Assembly (NCBI GenBank): GCA_039000515.1
Contig: JBCFYV010000554.1
Coordinates: forward strand, 1-64,000
DNA: 64,000 nt
Source: Timema cristinae
Lineage: Eukaryota; Arthropoda; Insecta; Phasmatodea; Timematidae
Direction of reading: 5' to 3'
The notes under the pieces: model-generated
Database searches by the model: none
The model's input: only the letters and a program-made list of their open reading frames with translations
Told to the model about the DNA's origin: nothing
Part shown: piece after piece, positions 31,204 through 42,800 of the stretch
How positions within the stretch are numbered: the first letter of the stretch is position 1
Layout: each line of letters starts with the position of its first letter
Program-made: the position numbers and the translations under genes

Positions 31204-34200
31204 TGATGGTCAGTACAAACACATTAAGAATTGGGCAACTAAATGCTGCCAGAAGTAGATTAGTGCTTCACGAAGTTAGGAAATCTGCGGAAGAAAATAG
31301 GCTAGATGTGCTGTGCTTGCAAGAACCTTATACTCGATATGGAAAGGTCCCACATATGCCGGCTACTGCGAGGGTAATATGCTCAGGAGAAAGGCCAATG
31401 AGCGCCATAGTAGTAGTTAACCGTGGCCTTGTGATTACAAAGGTCACACAATTTTGCGACGAGCATACAACATGTTTGGAAATATTGGCAGAAGCAGGTA
31501 GAATGGTGATACTGAATATATACTTTCAATTTAGACACGAAATAGAGCCATACTTAGGGAGAATAGAAAGAGTAGTAAGAGCATACGAAGATACCCCGTT
31601 GATCATAGTGGCAGATGTGAACGCCAGATCCCCGCTATGGCATTCAGGGAAGTGGCAAAGAGCAGATAAGAGTTGTAATGATCCAAGACCAGATAGAAGA
31701 GGAGAGGCAGTGGAGGAAATTATAGCGGCAAACAGATTAGTAGTGGTAAACGAGGAAAACAATCCGCCAACCTACGAAGGAAGATGGGGCGCAAGTAGCA
31801 ACATTGATGTCACCATAATAAACCAAGAGGCTAAAGGGAAGGTACGGAACTGGCGAGTTTTGGAACATGAAACCACGAGTGATCATAATATGATAACATT
31901 CGAGTATATATGGTCAGAAAGGGAGCTTGTTCCAGACGGAGGAGAGGCAAGGAGTAGAGAATACAGATTTAACATGCCGAGGGCTGACTGGGGGAAGTTC
32001 CGAAATAACTTGGTAAACTTGGAGGAAACAAAAGTGGGGGATGACGTAAACGGGAAAACTAGGGAGTTGACTAGAATGATTCAGGACGCAATGAGGGCAG
32101 CGATTCCAGTAAAAGAAGATAAACCGGAAATAAGGAATAGTATGTGGAATGGGAGGTTGGAGAACCTCAGGAAGCAAAGTAGGAGGGCTAGGAAAATTTA
32201 CCAAGGGAGCAGAGGGCCGGACGAGAGGTTATACCTACTTCAGCAATACAGAAGAAAGAAATTAGAATTTGAGGAAGGAGTGAAAGAAGTGAAGAAGGCC
32301 AGCTGGGAAAGATTTGTAATGGATGAATTAAGAACAGACATGTGGGGGATTCCCTTTAAGTTAGCAGCCGGAAAAATTAAACCACCAACGGCCATATCTA
32401 CCCTGAGGAAAGAAAATGGATCTTATACGAATGGTTGGGAGGAGACAGCGAAATTATTGCTGGAGACTCTCCTACCAGATGACTGCAATGTCTCAGATAA
32501 TGCGGAGCATAGAACCAAAAGGAGAGAAGCTAACAGGAGGTATGAAGTAGGCGTACTGGCGGAAGAGATAAACGAAAGAGAGGTGGAGATAGAAATAGAG
32601 AAGTTGAAGAGAAAGAAAGCCTCAGGCCCGGACGGTATAATGGCGGAGGCACTACAAGAGGGGAAGGCAGTGATAGCCCCGCTATTAGCAAAACTTTATA
32701 ACGAATGCTTAAGACAAGGGAAAATACCGGAAGCCTGGAAACAGAGCAAAATGATAATAATAAGTAAAGGGGGAGATAAGGACCCTGAAGACCCCAAATC
32801 ATACAGACCAATATGCTTGCTGAACATCTGCGGGAAGATCCAGGAAAAGCTGCTGGGTGCAAGACTCTTAAAGCACAGAGTAACAGTAGGAATGTACCGG
32901 CACCAATATGGATTTAGGAAGAGTAGGTCAACAGAGGATGCGTTGTCGAGAGCTATGGAAGCGATTGAAGGGGTCGAGCTAAAGTACGCAGCTGGTATAT
33001 TTATCGACATTGCCGGAGCTTTCGACAATCTCTGGTGGCCTGCTCTTTTTGGACGTCTAAAGGAGTTGCAGTGTCCACGTAACTTATATGAGTGCTACAG
33101 GGACTACTGTAGGAATAGATTCGCTACAGTAGTAGGGAAGTGGAAAAAAGTGGAAAAAATTTTAACGAAAGGTTGCCCGCAGGGTTCAGTAAGCGGTCCT
33201 ATTTTCTGGGACGTAGTATTGGAGCCAGGTTTACAAAGAATAGAGAATTTGTTCGAGACCGTTGCAGTGGTGGCTTTCGCGGATGACATACTCTTGATAG
33301 TAAAGGGAAAGTCTAGACTCGAACTGGAAACCAACGCTAATAGGGTTTTAAAGAGTTTCAACAATTGGTGTAAAGAAGTAAAGCTAGAGCTATCAGTGAA
33401 CAAAACAAAATTCGTGATTTTTAAAGGAAATGTAGGAGGACGAGACCCTATAGTGAAGGTGGAAGGTAGGAGAATAAACAGAGTCAGAACCTTTAGATAC
33501 CTAGGTATAACCCTAGATGAGAAGAGGAATTTTCTAAAACATGTAGAACAAGTAGGAGCGAGAGCCACTGCTGTAATGAACAAGATATACTCCATCGGAC
33601 AAAACAATTTCAAACTACCATTGAGTTTAGTTAAAAAATATAACCAGGCGTTGATGTTAGCAGTCATGGGGTATGGTGCGAGTATTTGGGCACACAGCCT
33701 TAAGAACGATAAGCAACGTAAAAAGATACTAAGCGTACAAAGAATGGTCTTGATTAGGTTAACAGGCGCATACCGCACGACGGCGACGGATGCGCTGTCG
33801 GTTATAGTAGGGGAAATTCCAGCAGACCTAGCAATAAGAGAGAGAGGGGCCACTTACTGGCTAAAGAAAGGAAACTTAGGAAAAGTGGAATTACTTACAA
33901 GACGCGGAGTGCGAAACAGGGTGGAGATAAGTCAGGCGTTGATTGAAGAGTGGCAAGAACGTTGGGATAACAGTGAAACGGGAAGAAGGACACATTCCTA
34001 TCTGAATAATGTTACAGAGAGGTTAGGAATGGCACATCTTCAACCATCGCCTGGACTTATACAGTATATCTCGGGGAAAGGCCCATACAGAGAATCCCTG
34101 TTTGGGCTAGGACTCGTAGACGATGCTCAGTGTGTATGTGGAGAGGTCGCGACGCCCGACCATGTGGTCCTGGAATGCCCACAATACTATGCAATCAGAA

Positions 34201-34427
34201 GAGAACACCAGGCACAGATACAAGGAGAACTGGTAGGGACTGTGCTAAGGGACAGGGAAAAATGGATTCACCTGAATGAGATGGCAAGAAAGATCTCCGA
34301 GTACGAAAGAGGGAAATATATGGAACGACTCAGAGAGGGAAGAATGGAACACATGAGAAGAAGAGATATAGGAGGTGCGGAAGAGGAAGAGGAGCAGGAT
34401 GAGGATGAGACTGAAGAAGAGACATAA
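31167..34427 (+). CDS. R1-clade LINE pol: endonuclease-reverse transcriptase
   Basis: A 1086-residue intact polyprotein that nicks target DNA and reverse-transcribes the element RNA. Residues 20-245 form the endonuclease: LRIGQLNAARS, LCLQEPY, IIVADVNARSPLWHS, SSNIDVTI and TTSDHNMI. The reverse transcriptase spans about 470-800: SGPDGIMAEAL, SYRPICLLN, YGFRKSRSTEDA, IFIDIAGAFDN (motif A), GCPQGSVSGPIFWD (motif B) and AFADDILLIV (motif C; both catalytic Asp present). At about 988-1006, CVCGEVATPDHVVLECPQY is the C-terminal CCHC finger typical of R1-type pols. No RNase H was seen. The acidic C-terminus (EEEEEQDEDE) is unusual. There are no stops or frameshifts, so this copy may still be active in trans. 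Confidence 0.95.
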   Translation: MAKMLCVHTPPIVMVSTNTLRIGQLNAARSRLVLHEVRKSAEENRLDVLCLQEPYTRYGKVPHMPATARVICSGERPMSAIVVVNRGLVITKVTQFCDEHTTCLEILAEAGRMVILNIYFQFRHEIEPYLGRIERVVRAYEDTPLIIVADVNARSPLWHSGKWQRADKSCNDPRPDRRGEAVEEIIAANRLVVVNEENNPPTYEGRWGASSNIDVTIINQEAKGKVRNWRVLEHETTSDHNMITFEYIWSERELVPDGGEARSREYRFNMPRADWGKFRNNLVNLEETKVGDDVNGKTRELTRMIQDAMRAAIPVKEDKPEIRNSMWNGRLENLRKQSRRARKIYQGSRGPDERLYLLQQYRRKKLEFEEGVKEVKKASWERFVMDELRTDMWGIPFKLAAGKIKPPTAISTLRKENGSYTNGWEETAKLLLETLLPDDCNVSDNAEHRTKRREANRRYEVGVLAEEINEREVEIEIEKLKRKKASGPDGIMAEALQEGKAVIAPLLAKLYNECLRQGKIPEAWKQSKMIIISKGGDKDPEDPKSYRPICLLNICGKIQEKLLGARLLKHRVTVGMYRHQYGFRKSRSTEDALSRAMEAIEGVELKYAAGIFIDIAGAFDNLWWPALFGRLKELQCPRNLYECYRDYCRNRFATVVGKWKKVEKILTKGCPQGSVSGPIFWDVVLEPGLQRIENLFETVAVVAFADDILLIVKGKSRLELETNANRVLKSFNNWCKEVKLELSVNKTKFVIFKGNVGGRDPIVKVEGRRINRVRTFRYLGITLDEKRNFLKHVEQVGARATAVMNKIYSIGQNNFKLPLSLVKKYNQALMLAVMGYGASIWAHSLKNDKQRKKILSVQRMVLIRLTGAYRTTATDALSVIVGEIPADLAIRERGATYWLKKGNLGKVELLTRRGVRNRVEISQALIEEWQERWDNSETGRRTHSYLNNVTERLGMAHLQPSPGLIQYISGKGPYRESLFGLGLVDDAQCVCGEVATPDHVVLECPQYYAIRREHQAQIQGELVGTVLRDREKWIHLNEMARKISEYERGKYMERLREGRMEHMRRRDIGGAEEEEEQDEDETEEET

Positions 34428-35642
34428 CGAGTGGAATAGAGGTGGAGTAAGATTAATTACTTTAGGCAAAATCTTAGTGGTGTAAGTCGTCAGAAGGAGC
34501 GCGAGCAGAGAATTACAACATAAGACAATCTTAGAAGGAAAATAAGAAGAAAGTGGAGTGTAAATTAGATGGAAACAAGATTAAGTGGGAGGCTGAAGAG
34601 CTATTATTAACAGAAGAAGTAAAAGGGAAAAAATAAACAATGATCCAAAGTAGGAATTAAAGGACTAATAGAGTAAGGAACCGCTGGGAGAAGTGCTAAC
34701 TTAGTTAAGGGGGTAATAGAGTAGAATAAATTAGGCGGGACCAGGAAGTGTAAATAGGGAGAAGAAGGAAGAATTTGGAAGAAAAGGAAGTGACGTCTGG
34801 ATGAACCCCCCCGCTGATGGGCCCCCACACTTGGTGACAAGTGTGCGCAGGGTCTGGGTGGCCGGGCCTCTAGACCGTCAGGGTCTCTTGCCGTCGGCTG
34901 GCGACAGTCGTTTGTTGCGAGAGCCTAGGAACTCAAAGACAGTTGGACTAGCAATTTAACTAGTAGTTTAAGTAGTAGCAGGTAGTAATGGATAAAGAGC
35001 AAAGAGTGAAGTGGAAGAAGCAAGAAGAGTAGTGGAAGAGAGCGAGTAAGGTAATAGTGTGATTAAGTTTAGAAGAAGAAGAAGAAGAAGAGGAAAAGCA
35101 GGAACGTCCCGGCCTGGATTCCAGATGTGGTAGGAAACATTTCACCGGATGCCGGATGCCTGGAGAGCCGGATCAGCGGAGAGCCGGTGAAACAAACCAC
35201 AGCTGATGTGACCGGCGGGAGCAGAGAATATAAGAAGAAAGAAATGAGAATAAGATTAAAGTAGTTTTAAGGTAGTTTTAGTGTAGTTAGGGCCCAAGTG
35301 GAATGCTAGAAAGTAGGCTGGATGCTACATCCTATAGGGTGCCTCCCCAGGTGGCGGATAGGGGAATGCTCATCGCCATCACCAAGAACCACGACTCTGC
35401 AAACATCGTCCCAGGCGGTCGTGGAGCTAGGTGGAGGCGAAGGGTACCGGGGAAATAAAATACCCGGGGCGGACCAGTAGCACTTAAGACCAAAAAGTTG
35501 GATATAGCCGAACGTAAATTACCGGGGCAGTAGGGTAAATAAAATGGAAAAGAGGTAGTAGATTTGTTAACTGTATGTAGGATATTAGGACCCGGATTTT
35601 TTGAGTATAGGATGGTAAATAAAAAAAAAAAAAAAAAAAAAA
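34428..35642 (+). other. 3' UTR and poly(A) tail of the R1-clade LINE
   Basis: About 1.2 kb, purine-rich and without ORFs. It includes a (GAA)n tract at 35,071-35,090 and a GC-rich conserved-looking block at about 35,330-35,470 (TATAGGGTGCCTCCCC, then AGGTGGCGGATAGGGG). The poly(A) ends at 35,642. Confidence 0.85.
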
Positions 35643-35654
35643 TATCTCCCGGAC
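35643..35654. repeat. Target-site duplication, right copy
   Basis: TATCTCCCGGAC, identical to 29,852-29,863. Confidence 0.95.
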
Positions 35655-37766
35655 GTCCTAGACTTCGTTGTCTCCAAAGGGATCAGAAGGCGGTTGGTGC
35701 TGAAGTCTCTAGCTGAGCTAGACTCGGATCACAACCCCGTTCTCGTGAACCTGGGACGCGCGGTGTCCTTCATAGACCCCCCCGAAAAACCCGACCTAAA
35801 GCGCACTGACTGGGACAGGTTTACGAATGTGTTGAGAGAGAGGTTGGGACCCACCCCTACCTTTCGAACAGCAGCAGAAATCGATCGCGGTGCGGAGTTC
35901 ATAACTTCCGCCATCAAGGGGTCGCTCGAAGCTTCGACGCCGAGGCACCGTCCTAAGAGGGCGCCACAGGCTTCTTTGCCCGATTCTATCCTCAGGCACG
36001 TCCGGGAGAAGAATCGGCTGAGGAAGGCTTGGAAAATCTCGAGGGACCCGGTAGACAGTGCCAACTGGAGCCGCAAAGTCCATGCGGTTCGAGAGATGGT
36101 CCGAGAATACCGGAACAGTGTCTGGGAGGACAAGATTGAGAGCCTGTGCGTGCAGGACAGGTCCTTGTGGCAAATGACGAGGAATTTGATGCGGGTCCCC
36201 GCACCAAGGCCGCCTATTGTGAGTCGCAACGGGGTGGCCAACTCCGACCAGGAGAAGGCCGATGCTCTCGCTGAGCACTTAGAGGCGCAATTTGTACCGA
36301 CTGACAACCCGTCAGACCCGGTGCACGTTGCGCACGTGGCGCAGGTCATCAGTGCGGTCTCGTACAGACCCTTGGATGAACCCGAACCCACGGAGGTGAC
36401 AGAAATGTCACGGGCGATAGCCGCTCTAAGACAAAACAAGGCCCCCGGATCCGACGGTATCAGTAACGCGGTCCTCAGAAAGCTGCCCTTGGAGGCGATT
36501 AACTTCCTTGTGGAGTTATTCAACGCCGTCCTGTTCCTGAGTCACTTCCCCGAGCTCTGGAAGCATGCCAACGTCCTCTGCTTTCATAAACCGGGTAAGG
36601 ACCCGGCCCTAGCTTCGTCCTACCGACCGATCAGCTTGCTCGACTGTCTGGGCAAGTTGTTCGAGAGACTAATACTGACGAGACTGACCCGACATGTTCG
36701 CGAGGGGGGCATCTTGGTGGACGAGCAGTTCGGCTTTCGGGCGGGACACGCTACGTCTCATCAACTTGTGGAACAGGTTACGAGGAACTTCAACATCAAC
36801 AGGCTGACTGGTGCTGTCTTTCTTGACGTGGCAAAGGCCTTCGACCGTGTTTGGCACGAGGGTCTCCTTTTCAAACTCCTCTCCCTGAACCTGCCCTTCT
36901 ACCTAGTTAAGGTTGTTCAATCTTATCTTTCCCATCGCACCTTTTCCACTACCTTTGGGAACGCCACCTCCCAAGTCAGAAGCATCCGGGCTGGAGTGCC
37001 GCAGGGTTCCATGGTGGGCCCGCTGCTCTTCAGTCTCTATGTGAACGACATTCCAAAATCCCCAGGCACCGAGTTGGCTCTGTATGCGGACGACACGGCT
37101 CTAGTAGCGGAGTCGTGGTGAGGGCAGCTGGTGGAGAGGCGACTCCAGACGCACCTGACGCAGTTGGAGGGGTGGCTGACAACCTGGAGAACAAGTATTA
37201 ACGTGGAGAAGAGCACCGCAATGCTCTTCACATGGAAAAGAAAGTACTACAGGCCGGCCCCACTCCAGCTGTTCGGAGAACAGATCAGATGGGCGGACAG
37301 TGTTAAGTACCTGGGACTTACGCTGGACACAAAACTGACCTGGAGACGACACTGCAACAAAAGACTCAACAAGGCGAGGCAAAGGCTGGGAGTCCTAGGC
37401 CCACTGCTTAACAGGCGTAACGCCCGGTCTACAAGGAACGGTCTGACGCTGTACAAGCAGCTGCTCAGGCCGATCCTCGACTATGCGTGTCCCGCTTGGG
37501 GTCACCTGGCGGACACGTATATGAGGAGGATGCAGGCGTTCCAGAGCGTATGTCTGCGGATCATTGTGGGCGCACCTTGGTATGTCCGGAATGAGACTCT
37601 TCATCGCGACCTGGATATGCCTACCATCAAGGACCATTTCCGGAAACTGGCGCAGTCCTTCTACGCCAGACTTCCCGGTGCCACCAATCCTCTTATCCAG
37701 GGGCTTGGGAACTACGTCATCGACCCTGGTGGGTGTCATCGACGTCCCAAAGCCCTGCTCGGATAA
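35655..37766 (+). pseudogene. Jockey A ORF2 continued: endonuclease end and reverse transcriptase
   Basis: The Jockey-clade ORF2 resumes after the nested LINE. ELDSDHNPVLV is the end of the endonuclease domain. The reverse transcriptase follows: NKAPGSDGISN, KPGKDP, SYRPISLL, FGFRAGHAT, VFLDVAKAFDRVWH (motif A), RAGVPQGSMVGPLLF (motif B) and LYADDTALV (motif C; catalytic Asp kept). A single in-frame TGA at 37,119-37,121, just after the LYADD motif, separates it from the thumb part that starts GQLVERRLQ and includes YLGLTLDTKLTW and ACPAWG. Apart from that stop and the 5.8-kb insertion the frame is intact to 37,766. The element was probably disabled recently. Confidence 0.92.
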
Positions 37767-38120
37767 GCGAGATGTGCCAACAGTGGTTTGGGAGGCTCTC
37801 ACCCAGCCCCCCATAGAGTAGTGTCTCCGCACGTAACTCTAAAAACCCTTAGTCGGTTTCTCAAATTCTTATCCCCCCCTTTTTTACCCCCAATATTACT
37901 AATATTATGTAATCTCTGTTTCTTTGTTTCAGAACTTCGCGAAACGCAACAACCCGTTTTTAAATTTTTGCGAACCACACGGTGTGACCAATTGGTCGGT
38001 ACGTGTTGGAACTTGCTCTCGTGCTCCCCTTCTGGAAGCATCGGAGCATTCCGTCTGTCTGTCTGTCTGCTTCCTATTGGCTCGCGTGATGGACACTGTC
38101 TCTAACGGTTTCTCGCGCCA
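37767..38120 (+). other. Jockey A 3' UTR / Jockey B 5' junction zone
   Basis: After the Jockey A stop the sequence is C/T-rich (runs of C and T near 37,873-37,890) with no clear poly(A) tail or duplication, so the boundary between the two elements cannot be fixed. A (TCTG)n tract lies at about 38,058-38,080. Confidence 0.4.
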
Positions 38121-38180
38121 ATAGGATGCCCCCGTTTTCCCCATTGGTCAAGGCCGGGCAGTGGTGGAGAGTATATAACA
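38072..38180 (+). promoter_or_regulatory. CCAAT/TATA promoter-like cluster upstream of Jockey B
   Basis: Inverted or direct CCAAT boxes appear three times (CTATTGGCTC near 38,074, GCCAATAGG near 38,117, CATTGGTC near 38,141), followed by a TATATAA box at about 38,171. The spacing resembles a standard RNA polymerase II promoter. It may drive Jockey B or belong to another repeat. Confidence 0.45.
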
Positions 38181-39365
38181 CGGTGATCTCTGGAGCATTT
38201 TTTTCAAGGGCCGAAAACAATACTCCCTCACCACTCGACCAGAACACTGACAAACAGCTGCCTACAACAACCACCACACGCAAGACACACTACCCACCAA
38301 TAGTGACACTAGAAACATAAAACTACTCTCAGATAGCCAAGGTAGCAAAAGAGATAGGAGGGGACATTAAAATCACGTACATCACAAACGGACTGAAAAT
38401 TCACACCACCAACAAGCAGGACTACGACCTAATACAACACTTACTGAAGGACCTAAAACAGGAGTTTCACACTTACACGCTACCGAGGGACAAACAAGTT
38501 AAAGTTATAGTCAAGGGGCTCCCTCCCAACATGGCTACCAGTGACCTAGAGGCAGAACTTAAAGACATGGGATTCCCAGTGACTGACGTGAGACAATTCT
38601 CCAGGAAGTCGGCTGCGGACAACACGACTCAGACCGTAACACTTCTCCCTACTTTTCAAGTGACTCTAGCAAAGAGCACAGACACAAACACCATCTTCCA
38701 AGTAAAGTCAATTAAACATACCAGAGTTAGGATCGAACCCTACATACCACCAACTCAACACAGTCGTACAATGCCACAAGTGCCAAAGATACGGCCATAC
38801 TAAGAATAACTGCCAGAACAACCCCCGGTGTGTCAAGTGCTTAAAACAGCACATCACCAAAGACTGCCCCAAAAAAGACGCCACCACTCCTGCCCGATGC
38901 GTAAACTGTATGGGAAGCCACACGGCGAATTACAGCAAGTGCCCGGTGTACTTAGACTTACTAGAAAAGAAGAAGACGGCACAACTACCAAAGACAAACA
39001 CACAGAACAAAACTTTGACCCGGACCATGCCCCCACCCTCCAACACACAGAGCTTCCCACCAATGCGGCAGAGACCCGTGGCAACCCCCCCCCCCCCCCC
39101 CGTCCCTGAGGCGGCCAAGATCCACCGATCCTACGCCCAGGCAGTACAGGCAAAACAAACACAAGGCCCCTCACAACAAGAAGCCGGTTCAACCGGTTCT
39201 GACATAAATGACTTAATTAGGCTACTCAAAGACTTAAACATAATAAAGATCATTACATATTTCAAACCTTATCTCAATAGACTCAGACAAACAACAGACT
39301 CAACAGAGAAAATGTTTATCATGATAGAGGGAGTGACTGACTACTTTGTAAATCATGATGACTAG
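38126..39365 (+). pseudogene. Jockey B ORF1 (gag-like nucleic-acid-binding protein)
   Basis: A Jockey-clade gag that packages the element RNA. In order: a PPIVTLET-stop-NYSQIAKVAKEIGG segment (TAA at 38,318), a PRE_C2HC-type region (FHTYTLPRDKQVKVIVKGLP; LPTFQVTLA), then zinc knuckles CHKCQRYGHTKNNC, CVKCLKQHITKDC and CVNCMGSHTANYSKC, and a proline-rich linker (P8 near 39,090). A frameshift near 38,745 shifts the knuckles to another phase. The frame ends at 39,365, overlapping ORF2 by 11 bp. The initiator is uncertain: 38,126 is the only ATG upstream, but it lies before the TATA box. Confidence 0.85.
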
Positions 39366-42045
39366 ACAAGACAAGACGCGGACCAAGGACATTCTACGCG
39401 TTTTTATATGGAACGCGAACGGGATACTGACGCAGGCTCATGAACTAGAAGAACTTTTTAAAACATATGGAATAGATATAGGACTAATCAACGAAACCCA
39501 TCTAAACCAAAACAAGAGACTTAACTTTTTCGGCTACCATCTATATAGAACAGATAGACCCGCAGAAGTGGCGGGGGAACAGCAATATTCATCAAAGACA
39601 ATATTCCCCACTATCAACATATTTTTCAAACCTTACAAAACATAGAAGCAACAGCAATAAAAGTAAATACAAAGAACGGAGGTATCCTATTCGCGGCCAT
39701 ATATAAACCACCGACCAAGACAATACTACAGAGCGACCTAGACGAACTTACAAACTTCGACAAGATATTCTTAGCAGGGGACATGAATAGCAAACACTTG
39801 AACTGGAATAGCCGACTGACCAATAGGAATGGACGCATACTAAACGATCACGCGGACACTAAGGATACACGGTAGTCGGGCCTGGCGAACCGACATTTTA
39901 CCCCTCAAACCCACTACAGAGGCCAGACGTAATAGACGTGGTCTTGAACAATATAGGGGTGACACCGGAAGAGCTCTCAGTTCTTAAAGAACTAGACTCG
40001 GACCACAACCCTATAGTGTGCGAGATCACAACAAACACAGAAATACAGATAAACAACATTAAAAAACTAAAAACTACTACTAACTGGGAAGGGTTCAAAA
40101 GAACACTAGACGAAACAGTACCCGAAAACATAAACATCACGACCACTGAAGAAGCAAACACTACACTCCAACTCTTTACCAGCACAGTACAGGAAGCATA
40201 TAGAACTAACACCGCAATAGAACAGGAAAAACATGACTTGAGACGCCAACACCCAGACCTTGACATTCTGCTCGCCCAGAAACGAGAGGCAAGGAGAGAC
40301 TGGCAAACATACAGAACACCACAACACAGAACAGCCTACAATAGACTCACTGCACAAGTAAGACGTACAGTTAAAACTATTAAATGCAACAACTGGAACA
40401 CATACATCACTGACGCTGCCATGGACCCCAGTAAAGTCTGGAAAGTCACAAAACAGCTAAAATCATCAGGCAACAAACGGTCGGTACCCGCTATACACGG
40501 GGAGCACGGTATGGCCTATACAAGCTCAGAGAAAGCGGAGGCCATAGCCGTGACTCTGGAGAAACAGTTTACACCAAACCAAAACCCGAGAGACGCAGAC
40601 TTCGTCAGGGACGCACAGAGATCAGTACGGGAATACCTATTTAGACCAATAGTGTCACGGGTGGACCTAATAACACTAGATGAACTAAACTACACAATAA
40701 AACAACTCCCAAAAAATAAAGCGCCAGGCCACGACAGACTATCAAACGAAACACTACAGAAACTACCACCGAGGGCAATACTCACGCTACTGACAATATT
40801 CAACGCGCTACTTACACTCTGTCACTTCCCAGACGTATGGAAACTGGCGACAGTAATAACTCTTCCTAAACCAGGAAAGGACCCAATGTTCCCTCAGAAC
40901 AGAAGGCCGATTAGTCTCCTCCCCACTATGAGCAAACTATTTGAAAAACTAGTTCTAAAAAGGATAGACAAATTTAGCGAAAAAAATGAGATCATCCCAA
41001 AAATCCAATTCGGTTTCAGGAAAAATCACTCGACTATTCACCCCGTACTAAATTTAATTGAGGACGCCACAAAAGCATTTGAAGAAAAAAAAAACACCGT
41101 AGCAATATTTCTAGACGTTGAAAAAGCATTCGACAGAGTTTGGCACATAGGACTAATTCAAAAACTAATTAAATTCAACTACCCACAATGGATAATCCAC
41201 ATTATCGCCAGTTACCTTGCTCGAAGGAAGTTTCAGGTAGTCATGGACGGAACAAAATCACCCATACACGACATAAGGGCTGGGGTGCCCCAGGGATCTG
41301 CATTAGCACCACACCTTTATAGCATATATATTTCAGACATTCCTACCAATCCACAAGTAAAAGTACGATTCTTTGCAGACGACACCATGGCCTACACCAT
41401 ATATAAAAACATAAATTTTGCCAGCTTAAAAATGCAGAGGTACCTAGTTGAACTACAAATTTGGTTCACGACTTGGAGGATAAAAGTTAACCCCACAAAA
41501 TCAGCAGCTTTGATTATTAGCCGAGGACGCAAACAACTCCCAGCACCACTCACTTTATTTGACACAGAAATACCTGTTAAAAAAGATACAAAATATTTAG
41601 GCACTACAATAGACTCGAAACTAACCTGGAGAAGTCACATAGAGGACACAAGAAAAAAAGCCACTGGGAGATATGTACAATTGTACGCTCTATTCAAAGG
41701 AAGGGAACTAAACATCCACACAAAAACTGTCTTATACAAATCCATGATACAACCGATTATACTGTACAACTGCGCAGTATGGAGCTACGGAGCCAAACAC
41801 CTCACAGATAGACTACAAACCACACAAAACAAGATACTCAGAACCATCACTGGAGCACCCTGGCGAACTAGAACAACACACCTACATGAAATGACAAATT
41901 GCAGACCCCTCCATGACATATACAGGGAAAGGAACATAAAACTCTACGAACAGGCAGACACACACACACTAACGACATAGTACGGGAACTAGGACGTTAC
42001 GACCCTGCTGAGACCAGACGCTACAAGAGACCACGGCTGGCGTAG
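39355..42045 (+). pseudogene. Jockey B ORF2: endonuclease-reverse transcriptase
   Basis: A complete but frame-broken Jockey-clade pol. The endonuclease shows VFIWNANGIL, LINETHLNQN, (frameshift at a G5 run, 39,573-39,577), AAIYKPPTK, LAGDMNSKHLNWNSR, (frame change near 39,870), DVIDVVLNN and ELDSDHNPIV. The reverse transcriptase spans about 40,700-41,700: NKAPGHDRLSN, KPGKDP, FGFRKNHST, IFLDVEKAFDRVWH, RAGVPQGSALAP and FFADDTMAYT, with catalytic residues kept. A final frameshift in a (CA)n run near 41,965 hides the true C-terminus, which ends at about 42,045. Breaks at G and CA runs could be assembly indels rather than mutations. Confidence 0.9.
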
Positions 42046-42165
42046 GAGAGCACTATTGTGACTAACTCAGTGTCTATTATAATCTTGGAAAAGAAAAAAA
42101 AATTTAAAAATAAATAAAGAAAAAAAACACAACCCCCGATACCTAGATTTAGAAAAAAAAAATTA
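42046..42165 (+). other. Jockey B A-rich 3' end
   Basis: After the stop the sequence turns A-rich (several A7-A10 runs, 42,090-42,165), consistent with a degenerate poly(A) tail. No target-site duplication was identified. Confidence 0.5.
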
Positions 42166-42320
42166 GAGTAGTAATTAACCAAATTGACAATCGACTACGC
42201 CAGACCAACGGGATCGACGACAACCCACCACCCAACTATCCCATCCTTGCTCCAACCCCAGACCTGACATTCACAAGTCGCTCATTTCATGCCATCACAA
42301 CCTTAGTCACGGCCGGACGC

Positions 42321-42563
42321 CACTGGGATAACCGCCTAGGTTGTCTACTAGCCAGAGAATAACGCTGGCGCCGGGGGCGGCCCCAGATGGGGAATGGAAA
42401 TGTATCCACCTCACTCCTAATCCCAAGAAAAGAAAATCCTACCCCAACAAGAAACTCTTAATAACCTTTGCCACCACCGGACTCCACTGGGATAACCGCC
42501 TAGGTCAACCTTCTAGCCAGAGAATAACGCTGGCGCCACTGACGGCCCCAGATGGGGAATGGA
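42321..42563. repeat. Two direct copies, 164 bp apart
   Basis: CACTGGGATAACCGCCTAGG starts at 42,321 and again at 42,485. Each is followed by AGCCAGAGAATAACGCTGGC, then GGCCCCAGATGGGGAATGGA. The intervening ~90 bp are unique. Confidence 0.85.
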
Positions 42564-42800
42564 TATGTAACCATCCGCGCCAAACCTATTCCCTACAGTC
42601 AAGTTAAATCTTTCGATCCTCCTCCCGGAAATCGACTCATGAAACAACAACATATATCATCATCATACCTTATACACACCTTCCCACATCCCAACAAAAG
42701 AAAATCCTCCCCAAATCTCGAGACCCAGCGCGATCGTTCACTATCACCAACTTCACTCACAGTGTCAATAATCATACAATTGTTTGTACAAGGTATTAAT

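Larger units (their letters stand above)
29864..35642 (+). mobile_element. R1-clade LINE nested in Jockey A (5.78 kb)
   Basis: A non-LTR retrotransposon bounded by a perfect 12-bp duplication, with a poly(A) tail of about 22 bases at its 3' end (35,620-35,642). It carries two overlapping upstream reading frames, a complete pol ORF and a 1.2-kb 3' UTR. The first frame is open right up to the left junction, so the copy is probably 5' truncated. The coding strand is strongly purine-rich. The open pol and perfect duplication indicate a recent insertion. Confidence 0.92.

Noticed and set aside
33104..33853. 249-codon minus-strand frame opposite the LINE pol
   Set aside because: A shadow of the reverse-transcriptase coding strand, without any domain of its own. 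The same applies to other antisense frames across 29-42 kb.
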